A stretch of DNA of 64,000 bases. It comes from Nymphalis io. Taxonomy: Eukaryota > Arthropoda > Insecta > Lepidoptera > Nymphalidae. Location of the stretch: contig NC_065918.1 in assembly GCF_905147045.1 (NCBI RefSeq), forward strand, positions 15,438,001 through 15,502,000. Reading direction: 5' to 3'. Under the pieces are notes generated by a model. The model saw only the letters and a list, made by a program, of their open reading frames with translations, was not told where the DNA came from and made no database searches. Each line of letters starts with the position of its first letter. Within the stretch, counting starts at the first letter, position 1. The translations under genes and the position numbers were made by a program. Below, piece by piece: positions 12,548 to 23,981 of this stretch.

Positions 12548-12556
12548 CTAGTTAGA

Positions 12557-13390
12557 TAAAGTTGCCACGTTACGAGTTTATCTTAATCTTCAACATAGTT
12601 TCATGTGAATGTTTTTTTGTTATTAATTAATTAATTACAATAAATTAAAATAAAAACATACAAATTTCAAATCAATAATTTCTATAAGAACGTAGAAGTA
12701 CCCAACGTTTTTTTGTACAAAACATATTTGTAAATACCAAAAAACACAAAAAATGTTTTGATAATGGTTTTTCCGTTTCTTAATACAAAGTTATTCCACG
12801 CTTTGTTAGAGGTAAATAAAAAATACAAAAACTTGTATTGTAATAACAAAAAATTGAACATAAGAACATCCGTTCGTTAATTGTTATTAATTAATCCTCA
12901 AAATAGAGGATCGTTAAATATTTTCGCTAATTTAAAAAAAATGTTGATAGTTTAAATTTTATAGGCACATGAAGAAAAAATACAATTATTATAAATTACA
13001 GAGTTAGTTTGGATTTAAGAATGGCTGAGTTTTGAAAATAACTAATTGACATATAAATCAATGACCTTTATCGGGTTATTCCGGGGAACCCCGATGTATT
13101 GGAAATTAATTTTATATATAAAAAAGCTGAATTTTAAGTGAACCTGACGAAAACGAATGACAGATAATGTATCTAATATAATTAGTTTGTTCATAAAAAA
13201 CGCGTTAATTTTTTTTTCTCATTCGTTCTTCGGGTACCTAAATGTTTGATTTTCGGAGTTTCCAGCAGACGTATTATTACTTTAACACGTATTAACACGT
13301 AGAAGTGACGTCAACTTTGCGTTTTTTCACTTGTTGTTGTTGATAAGAACGCTTGTAACTATTTTAAGTAAATAGGAAAATACTTAATGA
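12557..13390. other. AT-rich intron
   Basis: No exon or repeat recognised. A small perfect palindrome, CGGGGAACCCCG, is at 13082-13093. Confidence 0.5.
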
Positions 13391-13646
13391 TAATATCCTG
13401 GAACATTATTCACACACGGACATCTGATCCTAAATTAAGCAGAGCTTGTACTATAGAAACCAGACAACTGATATACTACATATACTACTTTTCTTTTGTA
13501 AATAGATACTTATATAGATAATGACACTCAGACTCAGGACAAACAGACATGTTCATGTACACAAATGTCTGTCCTGGGTGGGAACCGAACCTACCAACCT
13601 TCGGCGTGAAAGGCAATTATTTACCAATCACGCCAACTAGCCCGTC
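13391..13646 (-). repeat. SINE family 1 copy
   Basis: A minus-strand copy running from ATATCCTGG (3' end) to the tRNA-like head CGCCAACTAGCCCG. The B box is altered (GGTTCGGTTCCCACCC on the minus strand). The tail lacks the ATT run. Confidence 0.8.
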
Positions 13647-14351
13647 AAAAACGTCATATTATATTTATATACCAGTGATATATAATCATATTAAATTTAA
13701 AATTATGTTCACTGGTTCTTATACATCTCTTATCTCTTAAAGTTTTTTGTAATTTTCCAGTGATAGGTTTAACTATAATTATTTAATCATTTTCAGCATT
13801 CAAGACTAAGTTATAGTATCAAAAGTACGAGATTAAAAAAATAGCAAAGTTATGTTAAATTAAGATCATTTATTACGTTATTTTATTTGTAATTATGTCT
13901 CTATATTAAAAAATCAAGTTCTGTTGTCTGTGTTGTTTTCATATTAAAACTTTAATAGTATATACTTCTCGCTGATAATCGCGTAAAGGTTTCTATCCTG
14001 GAATAGAATATGGAATGGTTCTATCAAAAGTCAATAGGTGGCGTAACCTTAACCTTCTTGCAACGAAAATTATTACATAGGCCTTACAACACTGATGACT
14101 TATCTCTTTATTATAAAATTCTTTATCTAAAAATCATTAAACTGAGATCATATGATAAAAAAATAACTTTATACGTAACAACATATATTTAACGGTCTCT
14201 AATTAAAATTAATATGAACCGGCCGTGAAAGAATTTATGAATAGCACAAAGCAAAAAAGAACTTGAGTTGATAGATAGACATTTATGACTTGTTGAAATG
14301 AAGTTATGTTAAAATATTTATTAAGATTTTTTATTAATTACATATTAATTA
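13647..14351. other. AT-rich intron
   Basis: Nothing beyond AT-rich sequence seen. Confidence 0.5.
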
Positions 14352-14634
14352 TAAAATAAAATGTCCTGTCCGTCTGTTTTACCGCGATAAATTCAAAAAC
14401 TACCGAATGGATTTTCATACGGTTTTCACCAATGGATGGAATGATTTATGGGGTAGATTTAGATGTATCATTCAATCTGTAAATTGACTGAAATATAACG
14501 ATGATTGTTGAAGATGTCAGAAAAAATCATGTTGACTTTGAACTTTACTGGCGTACACCAATAGTTATATAATATGACGATATAAATAGTTTTATGTAGT
14601 ATCAACCCGTGAGAAGCCGGAACGGGTAGCCAGT
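14352..14634 (+). mobile_element. Non-autonomous Helitron-like element
   Basis: The sequence begins with ATAAAATAAAATGTCCTGTC and contains AAACTACCGAATGGATTTTC and ATACGGTTTTCACCAATGGA. It ends with the hairpin ACCCGT (14605-14610) / ACGGGT (14622-14627), 6 bp of stem, about 7 bp before a terminal CCAGT where the family usually has CTAGT. A terminal hairpin just before CTRR-T without inverted repeats or target duplication is the Helitron hallmark. There is no Rep/helicase ORF, so it would depend on another copy. Confidence 0.6.
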
Positions 14635-14857
14635 ATTTTATAAATGTTAGATCTCATACACGGTACTGTGTTGGGGTAAACCCCTTTGTACAGTTACTAT
14701 GAACCGACATTAATGAACCGGTCATCGGACATTAAAAACGTAAATATCTCATTAAATATTAAGTATATTATTTATGTTTTTTACACTTCTTCTTTTTGAA
14801 AATACACGAAAAGTAAGCTTATACAATAAAAACATTATAGTATGTAGTGTGGTATTA

Positions 14858-14945
14858 CTTGGTGGTTGGGCATTGTGCGAGCTTGTCTGGGTAGGTACCA
14901 CCCACTCATCAGATATTCTACCGCCAAACAGCAACACTAAGATTG
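14858..14945 (-). repeat. Repeat R3, 3' end only
   Basis: Plus-strand words GTCTGGGTAGGTACCACCCA, CTCATCAGATATTCTACCGC and CAAACAGCAACACTAAGA give the terminal third of R3 in minus orientation. Confidence 0.75.
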
Positions 14946-15385
14946 TTTAAATTGATAATATATCGTAAGTATATTTTAAGTGTGTTCTTGTCATTGCACA
15001 ATTAAGTCAGTTATTTAAAAAAAATAAGTATTATAATAAACCATCATAAAAAATGGTTTTAATTAATATTTGTATCGATAACATTATGTTATGTAATTTA
15101 AATTTCAGTACCATTTATTTCTTATAACATTTAAGTTAATTCAAGAAATAACAAAGCATAACATTGTTATATAACAACTCCAACAGGTTCAATAGCATCT
15201 TGGAGACTCGTTACTATATATATTTACTTTAAGCTAAGTGTCGTGCCTTGAAGTTTGATCCAGTACTATTAAGAAATCACTTCGTAACTCACTCGTTAAA
15301 TGTTGCAAATATATAAGTGACACACTATTTTGATGCGTATGTGTTTCAAATGTTACAATTGTTGTAGTAATTTTTTATGAAATTG

Positions 15386-15835
15386 GTAGGCAGGTGTGCA
15401 AATGGGACATCCATGGTAAGTAAGGACCAAAGTAAGGACCATAGACATTGGTACTGTAGGAAATATTAACCAAATTTAAAATAAATTGTCAAATTGTATA
15501 AAATTTGTATATTTATTATTTTTTACAAAATTATTTATTAATTTGGTTATTTGTTATTATTCTTTTGTGTATTTTTGATTTAATTCTTTGTGAAGACTTG
15601 ATTGGTCATATACCAATGTTTTTTAAATTTTTTTAATGTGATAATAATTTTTGTATATGTCGTAACTGTTTGTCTTCCTTAGATTAAATAAATAAATTCC
15701 TTTCATCGCCAATGCGCCACCAAAATTGTGAACTAATATGTTTTGCCCAGTGTAATTACAGGCGCAAGCCTGTAATTACATTGGCTCACTCATCCTTCAA
15801 ACCGAGTAGATGGTAACTATTCAGACGTGCTTGCC
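15386..15835 (+). repeat. Repeat R3 copy, split by an insertion
   Basis: The 5' part (15386-15472) and the 3' part (15699-15835) match R3 on either side of 226 bp of foreign sequence. The 3' part also has an inverted duplication (15751-15780). It therefore predates the insertion. Confidence 0.7.
15473..15698 (+). mobile_element. Insertion with (TAAA)n-like tail inside R3, perhaps a LINE 3' end
   Basis: A 226-bp T-rich segment interrupts R3 between TTAACCA and TCCTTTCATCG. It ends in GATTAAATAAATAAAT, like the tail of the LINE at 46540. There is no ORF, and I cannot see a clear target duplication. A truncated LINE 3'UTR fits best. Confidence 0.4.
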
Positions 15836-16157
15836 TAAGCTCTGCGACGAAATATAATCAATGTCGCGTATCAAATAATTCTGATATTTAACGATTATGC
15901 CCTTGTGTTGTGATCGCGTTGTTCTTACAGAATATCCAACTGTGATCTAAATATTTAATATCAATTTACTTCAAATAGGAAATAATATAAAGTGCAATGT
16001 AAAACACATGGCACTTAATATTCTCAAAAGCTAGCTATATCGACTAATATATACACATACTCAGCTATTTTTGTAGTTTTTGATTTTGCAGTATATTTTA
16101 ACATATTTCTCATGATCATGTATATTACCTATTATGTTCTATTTCATTACACGATAC

Positions 16158-16455
16158 CGTAACAGCCTGTTAATGTCCCACTGCTGGGCTAAGGCCTCCT
16201 CTCCCTTTTGAGGAGAAGGTTTGGAGCTTATTCCACCACGCTGCTCCAATGCGGGTTGGTAGAATTCACATGTGGCAGAACTTCAGTGAAATTAGACACA
16301 TGCAGGTTTCCTCACGATGTTTTCCTTCACCGTAAAGCACGAGATGAATTATAATCACAAATTAAGCACATGAAAATTCAGTGGTGCTTGCCCGGGTTTG
16401 AACCCACGATCATCGGTTAAGATTCACGCGTTCTTACCACAGGGCCATCTCGGCT
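16158..16455 (-). mobile_element. SINE family 2 copy with target-site duplication
   Basis: A full-length minus copy. It is flanked by TTACACGATAC at 16147-16157 and again at 16465-16475, an 11-bp duplication. Nine or more A residues (on the SINE strand) sit between the upstream duplication and the tRNA-like head. The B box GGGTTTGAACCC (plus strand) is intact. It looks relatively young. Confidence 0.88.
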
Positions 16456-16560
16456 TTTTTTTTTTTTACACGATACAGTGGCTACAATACGGACTGTTTT
16501 TATTGTTCTTAAATGTAGTATATTAATATACAATAAATAATAATAAGATTGACTCGGATT

Positions 16561-16978
16561 TTTATAAATATCCTGGGACATTATTCACGCACGGCCATCT
16601 GATCCCAAGCTAAGCAGAGCTCGTACCATGGAAACCAGACAACTGATATACTACATATACTACTTTTTTTTTGTATATACAATTATATAGATAATTACAC
16701 CCAGACTCAGGACAAACAGGTGGACCGACTCCAGCCAGGTGGACCGACGACCTTAAGAAGGTGGCGGGCACCAACTGGATGCGGAAGGCGGAGGACAGGG
16801 AGCTTTGGCGCACCTTGGGAGAGGCCTATGTTCAGCAGTGGACAACGATTGGCTGTTGATTGATTGACAGGACAAACAGACATTTTCATGCAAACAAATG
16901 TTTGTCCTGGGTGGGAATCGAACCCATAACCTTCGGAGTGAAATGCAAGTATCTACCAACCACGCTAACCGGCCCGCG
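16561..16978 (-). repeat. SINE family 1 copy interrupted by a LINE tail
   Basis: The 3' half of the SINE is at 16561-16719 and the head at 16868-16978, ending with the A-box region CAACCACGCTAACCGGCCCG. The two halves share CAGGACAAACAG as a duplicated target on either side of the inserted segment. Confidence 0.88.
16720..16867 (+). mobile_element. 5'-truncated RTE-type LINE tail nested in the SINE
   Basis: On the plus strand 16722-16859 reads as the C-terminus of a LINE reverse-transcriptase ORF. It contains RWTDDLKKVAG, then WMRKAEDRELWRTLGEAYVQ, then QW and a TGA. This is the standard end of RTE-clade ORFs in Lepidoptera. The 3' end is a TTGATTGATTGA tail. The insert is bounded by CAGGACAAACAG at 16708-16719 and 16868-16879, a 12-bp target-site duplication. 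It is a fragment, not a functional gene. The minus-strand frames across it are incidental. Confidence 0.88.
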
Positions 16979-17757
16979 TTTTTATTATTTTATAAATGTA
17001 TATTCAGCAGATATATTTGTCGATAGTACGTTAGGAACAGTTTTGAATACATTGTATTACATACATAAATAATGTTTACAAAAAAATACATGTCAGGTGA
17101 ATTCGAATCTGCAACCCGAGGCAATATCTGATCACTGCGCGATATGGTTTTTAAGTACCTATTTATATACGCAACTATACTATGCACCGTGAATACGAAT
17201 CCATCTATTTTTATCTGAATTACTTTCTGTACCTTAATGCGGTCTACACTTGGATCTAGTTAATCTAGTTTCCATCAAGAGAGCGCGACTAGACTCGCCC
17301 AGTTGGAAATTACTTTAATTTGTAGTTTATTAGCAACTCGCCCCGGTGGCACTCGACTTGTTTAGAATAAGACCATTGAAACTATTTTTTTTTATGAATT
17401 TTAATCGGTTCATAAACTCTTACTTATAAACAAACGCAGAGTTTCTTTTTATCCGATTACAGCGCAACAGGGATAAATGTGCTTACACTAAATGTCAACA
17501 ACCTCGATTCTATGTTTTTTAATCGTTTGTTACGAAGATATTATGGTCATTATAAAATGTGTCCATAGTTTTTACTTTTGTTAATTTTACATCCATGTTC
17601 ATAGTGAAATTGTCTATGTTAAAACACTTAACCTCACTTCTCTGTTAGTCGGTTATCAGTATTTGTTACGCTAGTATAGACTACAGTGAAAGTCTATTTG
17701 ATTCAGTATATGAAAGTAATTTGTGTTCAATCATATAAAGGAGATTTATATTTCTAA
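16979..17757. other. AT-rich intron
   Basis: No exon recognised. A patch near 17250-17370 is GC-richer, but has no supported splice sites. Confidence 0.45.
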
Positions 17758-17905
17758 CATACTTAAATATCTAAAGTAATATTATAGTAAAAATGCGAAA
17801 AGCTGTCTGTCTGATGGTTTTTTATACCGAACTTTTTATAAACTGTCCCCTCCCCCTATCTTAATACAAAAGGGGGCACAAACTAGTCAAAAATATATAC
17901 GTAAC
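17758..17905 (+). repeat. Helitron-like 5' fragment
   Basis: Begins ATTATAGTAAAAATGCG, then AAAAGCTGTCTGTCTGATGG, and holds GTCCCCTCCCCCTATCTTAA. This resembles the 5' part of the Helitron-like family, without its terminal hairpin. Confidence 0.4.
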
Positions 17906-17957
17906 GATGTAGTTTGAAGTTGAATTATTTAGCTACAAACATATGCCGCTTAATTTC

Positions 17958-18211
17958 GAGAAGCTGGTTGGCGTGGTTGGTAGATACTTGCCTTCCACGC
18001 CGAAGGTTGTGGGTTCGATTCCCACCCAGGACAGACATTTGTGTGCTAAGCATGTCTGTTTGTCCCGAGTCTGGGTGTAATTATCTATATAAGTATGTAT
18101 TTATAAAAGAAAAGTAGTATATCAGTTGTCTGGTTTCCATAGTACAAGCTCTGCTTGATTTGCAATCAGATGGCCGTGTGTAAATAATGTCCCAGGATAT
18201 TATTATTATTA
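17958..18211 (+). repeat. SINE family 1 copy
   Basis: A-box TGGCGTGGTTGGTAG and B-box GGGTTCGATTCCC are intact, and the copy ends CCCAGGATATTATTATTATT. A short deletion removes the GTAGTATATG repeat present in the 5036 copy. Confidence 0.85.
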
Positions 18212-18291
18212 ATCTACCATATAAATGTGAATTAGCAAATATACTAAAAACCCTTTAATAGAACGTTTTCGTTTCGAAGCGTTAGAAGAAA

Positions 18292-18336
18292 TGTAATTAA
18301 AGTAATAATAATATAATGTAATTAAAGTAATAATAG
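18292..18336 (+). repeat. 20-bp direct duplication
   Basis: ATGTAATTAAAGTAATAATA occurs twice with a 5-bp spacer (18292-18311 and 18317-18336). Probably slippage. Confidence 0.7.
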
Positions 18337-18517
18337 TGTCATCATAAATAAAGCTGCGATTTTGGATTAAGTCCGTGTTAATACATCTTTTAGTGAGATA
18401 GATAATTATCAAATATGTTTTATAATCATTATAAACTCCCCGTCCCCACTTTGGTACGAATAAAATTCATACAATTTTTTTTAAAATCCGTTTATTTTTA
18501 TGGTATTTCGCTTATAA

Positions 18518-18881
18518 CTCTCCGTTGGTCTAGTGGCTAGATGTAACGCCACAGACCTGGAGGTCCTGGGTTCAATTCCCAGGTCGGGCCAGTAAAAAGT
18601 TATTGGATTTTTCCGTCAGAAAACTCTCAGTAGCAGCCCGGAGTCTGGAAGTTTCAAATTTGTACATTCCGTTTTGTGCGTCACAAAAGTACGTGAAGCC
18701 GTTAGTCCTGTGCCTGAACTCTTGTTGAACTCTCTGAAGTGTCTAAGGATTGCCAGCCCATCGGTTTATGAGGGCTATGTAATAGAGAGTGCACTTGTGT
18801 TGTGCACTATAATATGTCCTGCACAGTTAGCTAATCTCTCTTGAAATTGGCCGCCGTGACCGAAATCGGTCCGAAGGACAT
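18518..18881 (+). mobile_element. tRNA-derived SINE family 3, full length, with target-site duplication
   Basis: The head carries TTGGTCTAGTGGCTAGATG as A box and GGGTTCAATTCCC as B box, followed by a 290-bp body (CAGCCCGGAGTCTGGAAGTT, CGTGAAGCCGTTAGTCCTGT). The 3' end is CCGAAATCGGTCCGAAGGAC. It is flanked by TATTTCGCTTATAA at 18504-18517 and 18882-18895, a perfect 14-bp duplication. Minus-oriented relics of the family lie at 9650, 21000 and 63150. The tRNA-like part is preserved, but the conserved body shows it is a SINE, not a tRNA gene. Confidence 0.9.
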
Positions 18882-18895
18882 TATTTCGCTTATAA

Positions 18896-20035
18896 ATATT
18901 ATAATAGATGTCATGTGTATTGAAACACTATAGTAACATAAATAAAGAAATAATAATATACACGATCGTTTTATTACATAATTTTAATATTATTATTTTA
19001 AGAATAAAACATTCTATTGATGTAAGTCTTTTTCGACATGCGATTGATTATATTAACTTTTTAAGCAAATTTGAATCATATACCTCATGGCAATAAAGTT
19101 TAATATTGAAATACTTACGTTTCTTTTTGCTTGGAAAAGCAGACGATATAACACTGAAAGTGCATTAATCTATAGATTATATCATACTAGTTCTTTACTG
19201 TGATTTCCGTCCGCTTCGTAAAATAACAAGTTTTTTTTTTTTAAAAGATCCGTCAAGTTGATCGGGCGTGAACAAACAACTGAAAACAATGTTCCTCACT
19301 TAAAATATTAGATGCTGGTATAGCATTGTGGATTTTGGATATGAAAGTAGTATATTTTTATTCAAATCTTTTCACAAGTATTTATGACACGTCAAGCGCT
19401 ACCTCTTTGAAAAACGTCCTGAGAAGAACCGGCGAACGAAAGTCATAAAGTTAACTATAAGTTTATTGTTTCCTAAACATTACATTTATGGACCTTTTAA
19501 CAACATTTTAACTAACTTTTTTTTAAAATGTATCTAACGTTTCGTTATATGTTAGGTTATATGATATTATAATAATCTAAACGCATTTTTTTCCTTCTAA
19601 GCGACCTTAATGAATACCTCCAGTTAATTATAATATACATTTTTTTTACTAATAAAATATTAATTACCGATACGTGAAAATGTCGTCTTGAATTTTTATC
19701 GTGTCGTGATCGACGAGGTTGGCTTTGAATTTTCCTTTTTAAGCGTATACGTGACGCGAATAGTAATATCACGTTTAGTTTTATACTTAACCATTTAAAT
19801 ATTGATAAAGAGAGAGCGCACACTTTAGTCTGCACGTAAACGTGGTCTAGGTCATTTATTTAATTTTAACATACATCATAATCAGGAAACATACATTTGA
19901 TATACTATGTCAAATAACAAAAAAAATCGAGCCATTATTATCAAATAGAAACAAGTTCGTTTTTTATGTACACATTTTTTTTTGCACAAATAGACCGTTA
20001 GTGTGACGTAATGGAAAAGTACGAATAGAATGTGG
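18896..20035. other. AT-rich intron
   Basis: Apart from the micro-exon candidate, no signal. A 92-codon minus frame at 19557-19835 has no domain and is interrupted by a donor-like GTAATT; I treat it as chance. Confidence 0.45.
19119..19153 (-). CDS. Candidate 35-nt micro-exon (alternative middle exon)
   Basis: On the minus strand, TGCACTTTCAG| is a good acceptor and |GTAAGTATTTC a perfect donor, 35 nt apart. Entering in phase 1 it reads LYRLLFQAKRN and leaves in phase 0. That is exactly what is needed between the exon at 38166 (exit phase 1) and the one at 12547 (entry phase 0). The exon at 37065 has the same phases, so the two would be interchangeable rather than consecutive. All three frames are open in so short a stretch, so this may be coincidence. 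Confidence 0.25.
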
Positions 20036-20039
20036 GGTA

Positions 20040-20330
20040 ACATGCACGTGTGGAATGAAATTCTGCCATATCCACCACCCGCAGCGAAGAAGCATCTTAT
20101 GTATCCTTGGAACTTAGTTCAAACCGAAAATGGGTATATATGAAGAAAAATTGTATAAGAATATCAAATAAAAGTTAGTACGGCTTAGACTAGAGGTGAC
20201 CAAGTAAGCAGAGCTTATGTTAATTTAGGTACGGTCTATCTCACAGTTCCACCAACCAACAATGGAGCAGCGTGGTGGAACAAGCCCCAAACCTTCTCCT
20301 ATCAGTAGGATATTCACTGGCTGTTTCTAT
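20040..20330 (+). repeat. SINE family 2 relics
   Basis: GTGTGGAATGAAATTCTGCC (20049-20068) and TGGAGCAGCGTGGTGGAACA (about 20263) are recognisable body words of family 2 in the right order, separated and eroded. Confidence 0.5.
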
Positions 20331-20999
20331 CCCACAGTAACTAGGCCTAAGAAAGTTTTAGGTCAAAAATAAATGACTTGGTAGAAGACGCTACCTGTGA
20401 AGACAAGACTGAGTAAGGGGAACCTTAATACCCGTAGTTACGTTAGCCAGGAACAATAACCATCAGCAAAACAACGTCAACTGTAATGAAGACCGAGAGA
20501 TAAGTCTCGAGGCCTTGAACCGGCGTCTCACGATGAGTTTATCCTGTAATTTCCTCCTCAATAGAAAATTTTGATGATTGGTAATTTTTTTAATAGAAAT
20601 TTGAGGTGTCCTCGTTATTAAAGCATTCACTGACATATATTTTGATTTTTATTCTATCATCTAATGTACAATATGGCCTACGAAATACGTGTTGTTAATA
20701 CCAATAATTCAACCATAACCATTCATATATATGGAAGCGTTTAAGTTTTTTTACATAACAACATGATTACATTACTATGATAAATAATTATTATCTTCAC
20801 TAAATATATTATAGTTTACGTCTCATAAGTAAGAATTTATCCGTTCATTCAATTAAATACATTAGTATGCGAACACGGTACTAGTTGTAATTTTGTTAAA
20901 GTCGGTGCGTCATATATCTATACATGGATAGTATATGTGTCTATTATCGTCAAAACACTCTTATACGTCATTAAGAACAAAAATAAATGCAATAACTGC

Positions 21000-21078
21000 C
21001 GTCATACACGTCCGGGAACAGATCGCAACACTAGGCGACTAGACAGGTCCCGTGCTTTCCGAGGCACAGGAATTTAAC
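21000..21078 (-). repeat. SINE family 3 relic
   Basis: Plus-strand CCCGTGCTTTCCGAGGCACA is a body word of family 3; the rest is degraded. Confidence 0.5.
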
Positions 21079-21118
21079 CATTGAATTCATTTACAGAAAC
21101 ACCGAATAAGTGATAATT

Positions 21119-21382
21119 GACGGGCCGGTTGGCATGGTTGGTAGATACTTGACTTTCACGCCGAAGGTTGTGGATTCGATACCCACCCAGGACAGACATT
21201 TGTGTGCATTAACATGTCTGTTTGTCCTGTGTCTGCGTAATTGTCTATATAAGTATTTATTTATAAAAGAAAAGTAGTATATGTAGTGTATCAGTTGTCT
21301 GGTTTTCATAGTACAAGCTCTGCTTGGTTTGGGGTCAGATGGCCGTGTGTGAATAATGTTCCAGGATATTAGTATTATTATT
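21119..21382 (+). repeat. SINE family 1 copy
   Basis: Head CGGGCCGGTTGGCATGGTTG, B-box slightly decayed (GGATTCGATACCC), 3' end CCAGGATATTAGTATTATTA. The minus-strand frame of 72 codons across it is an artefact. Confidence 0.82.
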
Positions 21383-22096
21383 AAGTTTTATGTATTGGCT
21401 GGAACGGAGATGTTACTATATTAATATGGCAGATAAATCAAAAGTAAATAAACATGAAATAATTAATTTTGTTTAAGTGTAATTTCGTAGTTCGTACGTC
21501 AATAATATGTGTTAAGACGCGAGCCTGGCGTTAAATGAGCGCCAAGTTTTCTAATAAAAAACATTAAGCGCGTTTTAGAAATAAAATTGAAAACTCGTTA
21601 CTTTCTTATTAATGTTTTAATTGTTAAATAATACAATTTTGATGTTATTAAAAATTGATCTATCATTTTCATTTGATATTTAACAATGTTATTTTACGGT
21701 GTATATAATTTTCATAATCTTATCGTAGAAATGGCGCACGCGCTAAAGAATTCATCATTTAAAGTTTATTCATCTGTTTCCAATTAGGTTACTGACGCGA
21801 CATGCGTGACGTACATCTATGACGTTGAGATCACTAATGAATATACATAAGCGAGTAAGAATAATCTTAGCCATTCGTTAAACCGTAATTATTCACGAAC
21901 GATCACAAAACATCTTGTTACAGTCAAGGAAGAGGTAACAATTTGATTAAACGATTTAATTTGAGATCGTGTAGCAGTAACGTCCGCCATCTTGAATTTT
22001 TGGCGTCAACATTTTGTTGACGTTTTATAAATTACAGTTGAAATGGATTGATAATTATAAGCTATACAATAACTGCTAACTTTGTTTAGAGAATTA

Positions 22097-22210
22097 TTAG
22101 TTAAACAATGCTGTCTTCTTCTTTCGAATGTCAAATAAATGATGATAGAATAAGAGAAAACAGTGTTTAACTAAACATCCGCTTAACATTTATAAGTAAG
22201 GGCGATAGTT
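22097..22210. repeat. Short foldback repeat (family F), copy 1
   Basis: Inverted ends TTAGTTAAACA (22097-22107) and TGTTTAACTAA (22164-22174) enclose TGTCTTCTTCTTTCGAATGT and ATGATAGAATAAGAGAAAAC, which are themselves partly complementary. A conserved downstream part includes CATCCGCTTAACATTTATAA. Other copies: 29144-29262 and 50545-50655. It has no coding capacity and resembles a MITE or structured RNA-like repeat. Confidence 0.65.
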
Positions 22211-23933
22211 TATGGCTTTATAATATTAAAAAAATCGAAATTCATATAAATTCTTTACGATTGTCTTGTCGTATACGTGCACGTGACACGTCATTGTTCT
22301 CTCGTCTGTATTATTATTGCATACGCGTTGATGTGTTCAATAATTGTTGCATTTTCACTTTTCGCTCGGTTTGAACTAATTTACATGACCAAATTATGTG
22401 TGACGTGTCACTCGTTGTCTCGTTTTCACTCATTTTTATTTGATCGTGTTATCTTTATTTTAATATATTTAAATTTATTGACTAAAAATGTCATGTCATG
22501 TAACTCCAGTCACTAAGTTTTAATCAAGTCTTATATTCATTCTATTGATTTAATGCTTCGTAAATTAAAAATATTTATATGAAAATGATGTTATTAAACG
22601 TAAAAAATGGATTAATATTACTTTCATTTATTTACCAATTAACAAGCACATTAATAACAAAATCTTATTAAGTTGAGAAAAACTGTGTTTTTTTTTTCTT
22701 CATTTTACATAATATATTATATTGAATATGGATAGTTTAGAGGACGTACGGTGACAAATGACTTTTTTAAACGCCTATTGGAATGGAATGGAATTGTGGT
22801 CCAAAATTCTTTATTATCTTTGAATCGTTGGCAAATCCGCCACTTTTTAAGCAATACGTAATTCGTATAACTTTATATTATTAAGAGTTCAAACTGTAAG
22901 TGTATTTATTCTAAAAAAAATAATAATAGCACTTATCTTATGGCGTTAAACTTACTTATCTCTAATTTTAACCGTTAAACTCTATGGCAAGACTTAGTGC
23001 TACGTCATAATTAGATTAATTTACGCGTTACTTAATCAAACGAGGATATCTAATCTTAAAACATTTAAAATGATCTTCCCGTGTAGTGGACCTCTCGCTT
23101 AACCTATGTAGGGTGACCATAGTTTACGCCACTGTTATATAAACAGTCAATCGAATTTTCCAGACCGTATCGTTTCGAAATACACTTTTATGTCATATAA
23201 GTACGTAATGTATTGAATAAATTTAATCGTTCGTGTAATTGGTAATAACGATGATAACGCATATTATAATTAGTTCGGATAAGAGAAATGAGCGTTTTTT
23301 AGTTCATGGTTTCATAAAGTTTTTGCGATCGAGGTGTCGTTAAATTTTATAAATACTGCTTAATACTTAATTGCTATTATAGTATATTTGCATTAATTCA
23401 GTTTAACGGTGCACACTTAGTACAATAATTTCGAGCTTTTCTCTTTTGCAAGATTCCATTGCATTGTATGAAACCAAAATTAAAAATACATTTGTATATT
23501 TAAGCAATACGAATAAATCAACTGGTTTTAATTATACATCTATTTTCAAAATTATAGAATCCGGTCAAGGACCGCTGCGTTTTTAAATCCTTCCTGACTT
23601 GTGTTTATAATAAAATCATGCTAATTAAAATGTCACAATGAAAATTTGTGGATAAAATTCACACAAGTTGGTGGAATAAGCTCCAATTAATCGAGCTAAC
23701 AGTAAAGGAATATTAACAAGCTATTATTTATCACCCTTGTATCATCTTTATTACGAATGATGGACATCTTAGCAAGCAATTGAACGACCCGATGACTCTT
23801 CCATTGTTTTTTTTTTAATTGTGGTAATTTCCGCAGCTCGTTTCGTCGGATCACGCAAATATTACAAAATGAATGTCAAACGCCTTGTAACAAACAATAA
23901 ATAGATATTTACGAATGGGGATATGCTATTTAT

Positions 23934-23981
<48 letters not shown>

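Noticed and set aside
16610..17072. Several overlapping frames on both strands
   Set aside because: They are all produced by the SINE-1 copy and the nested RTE fragment.
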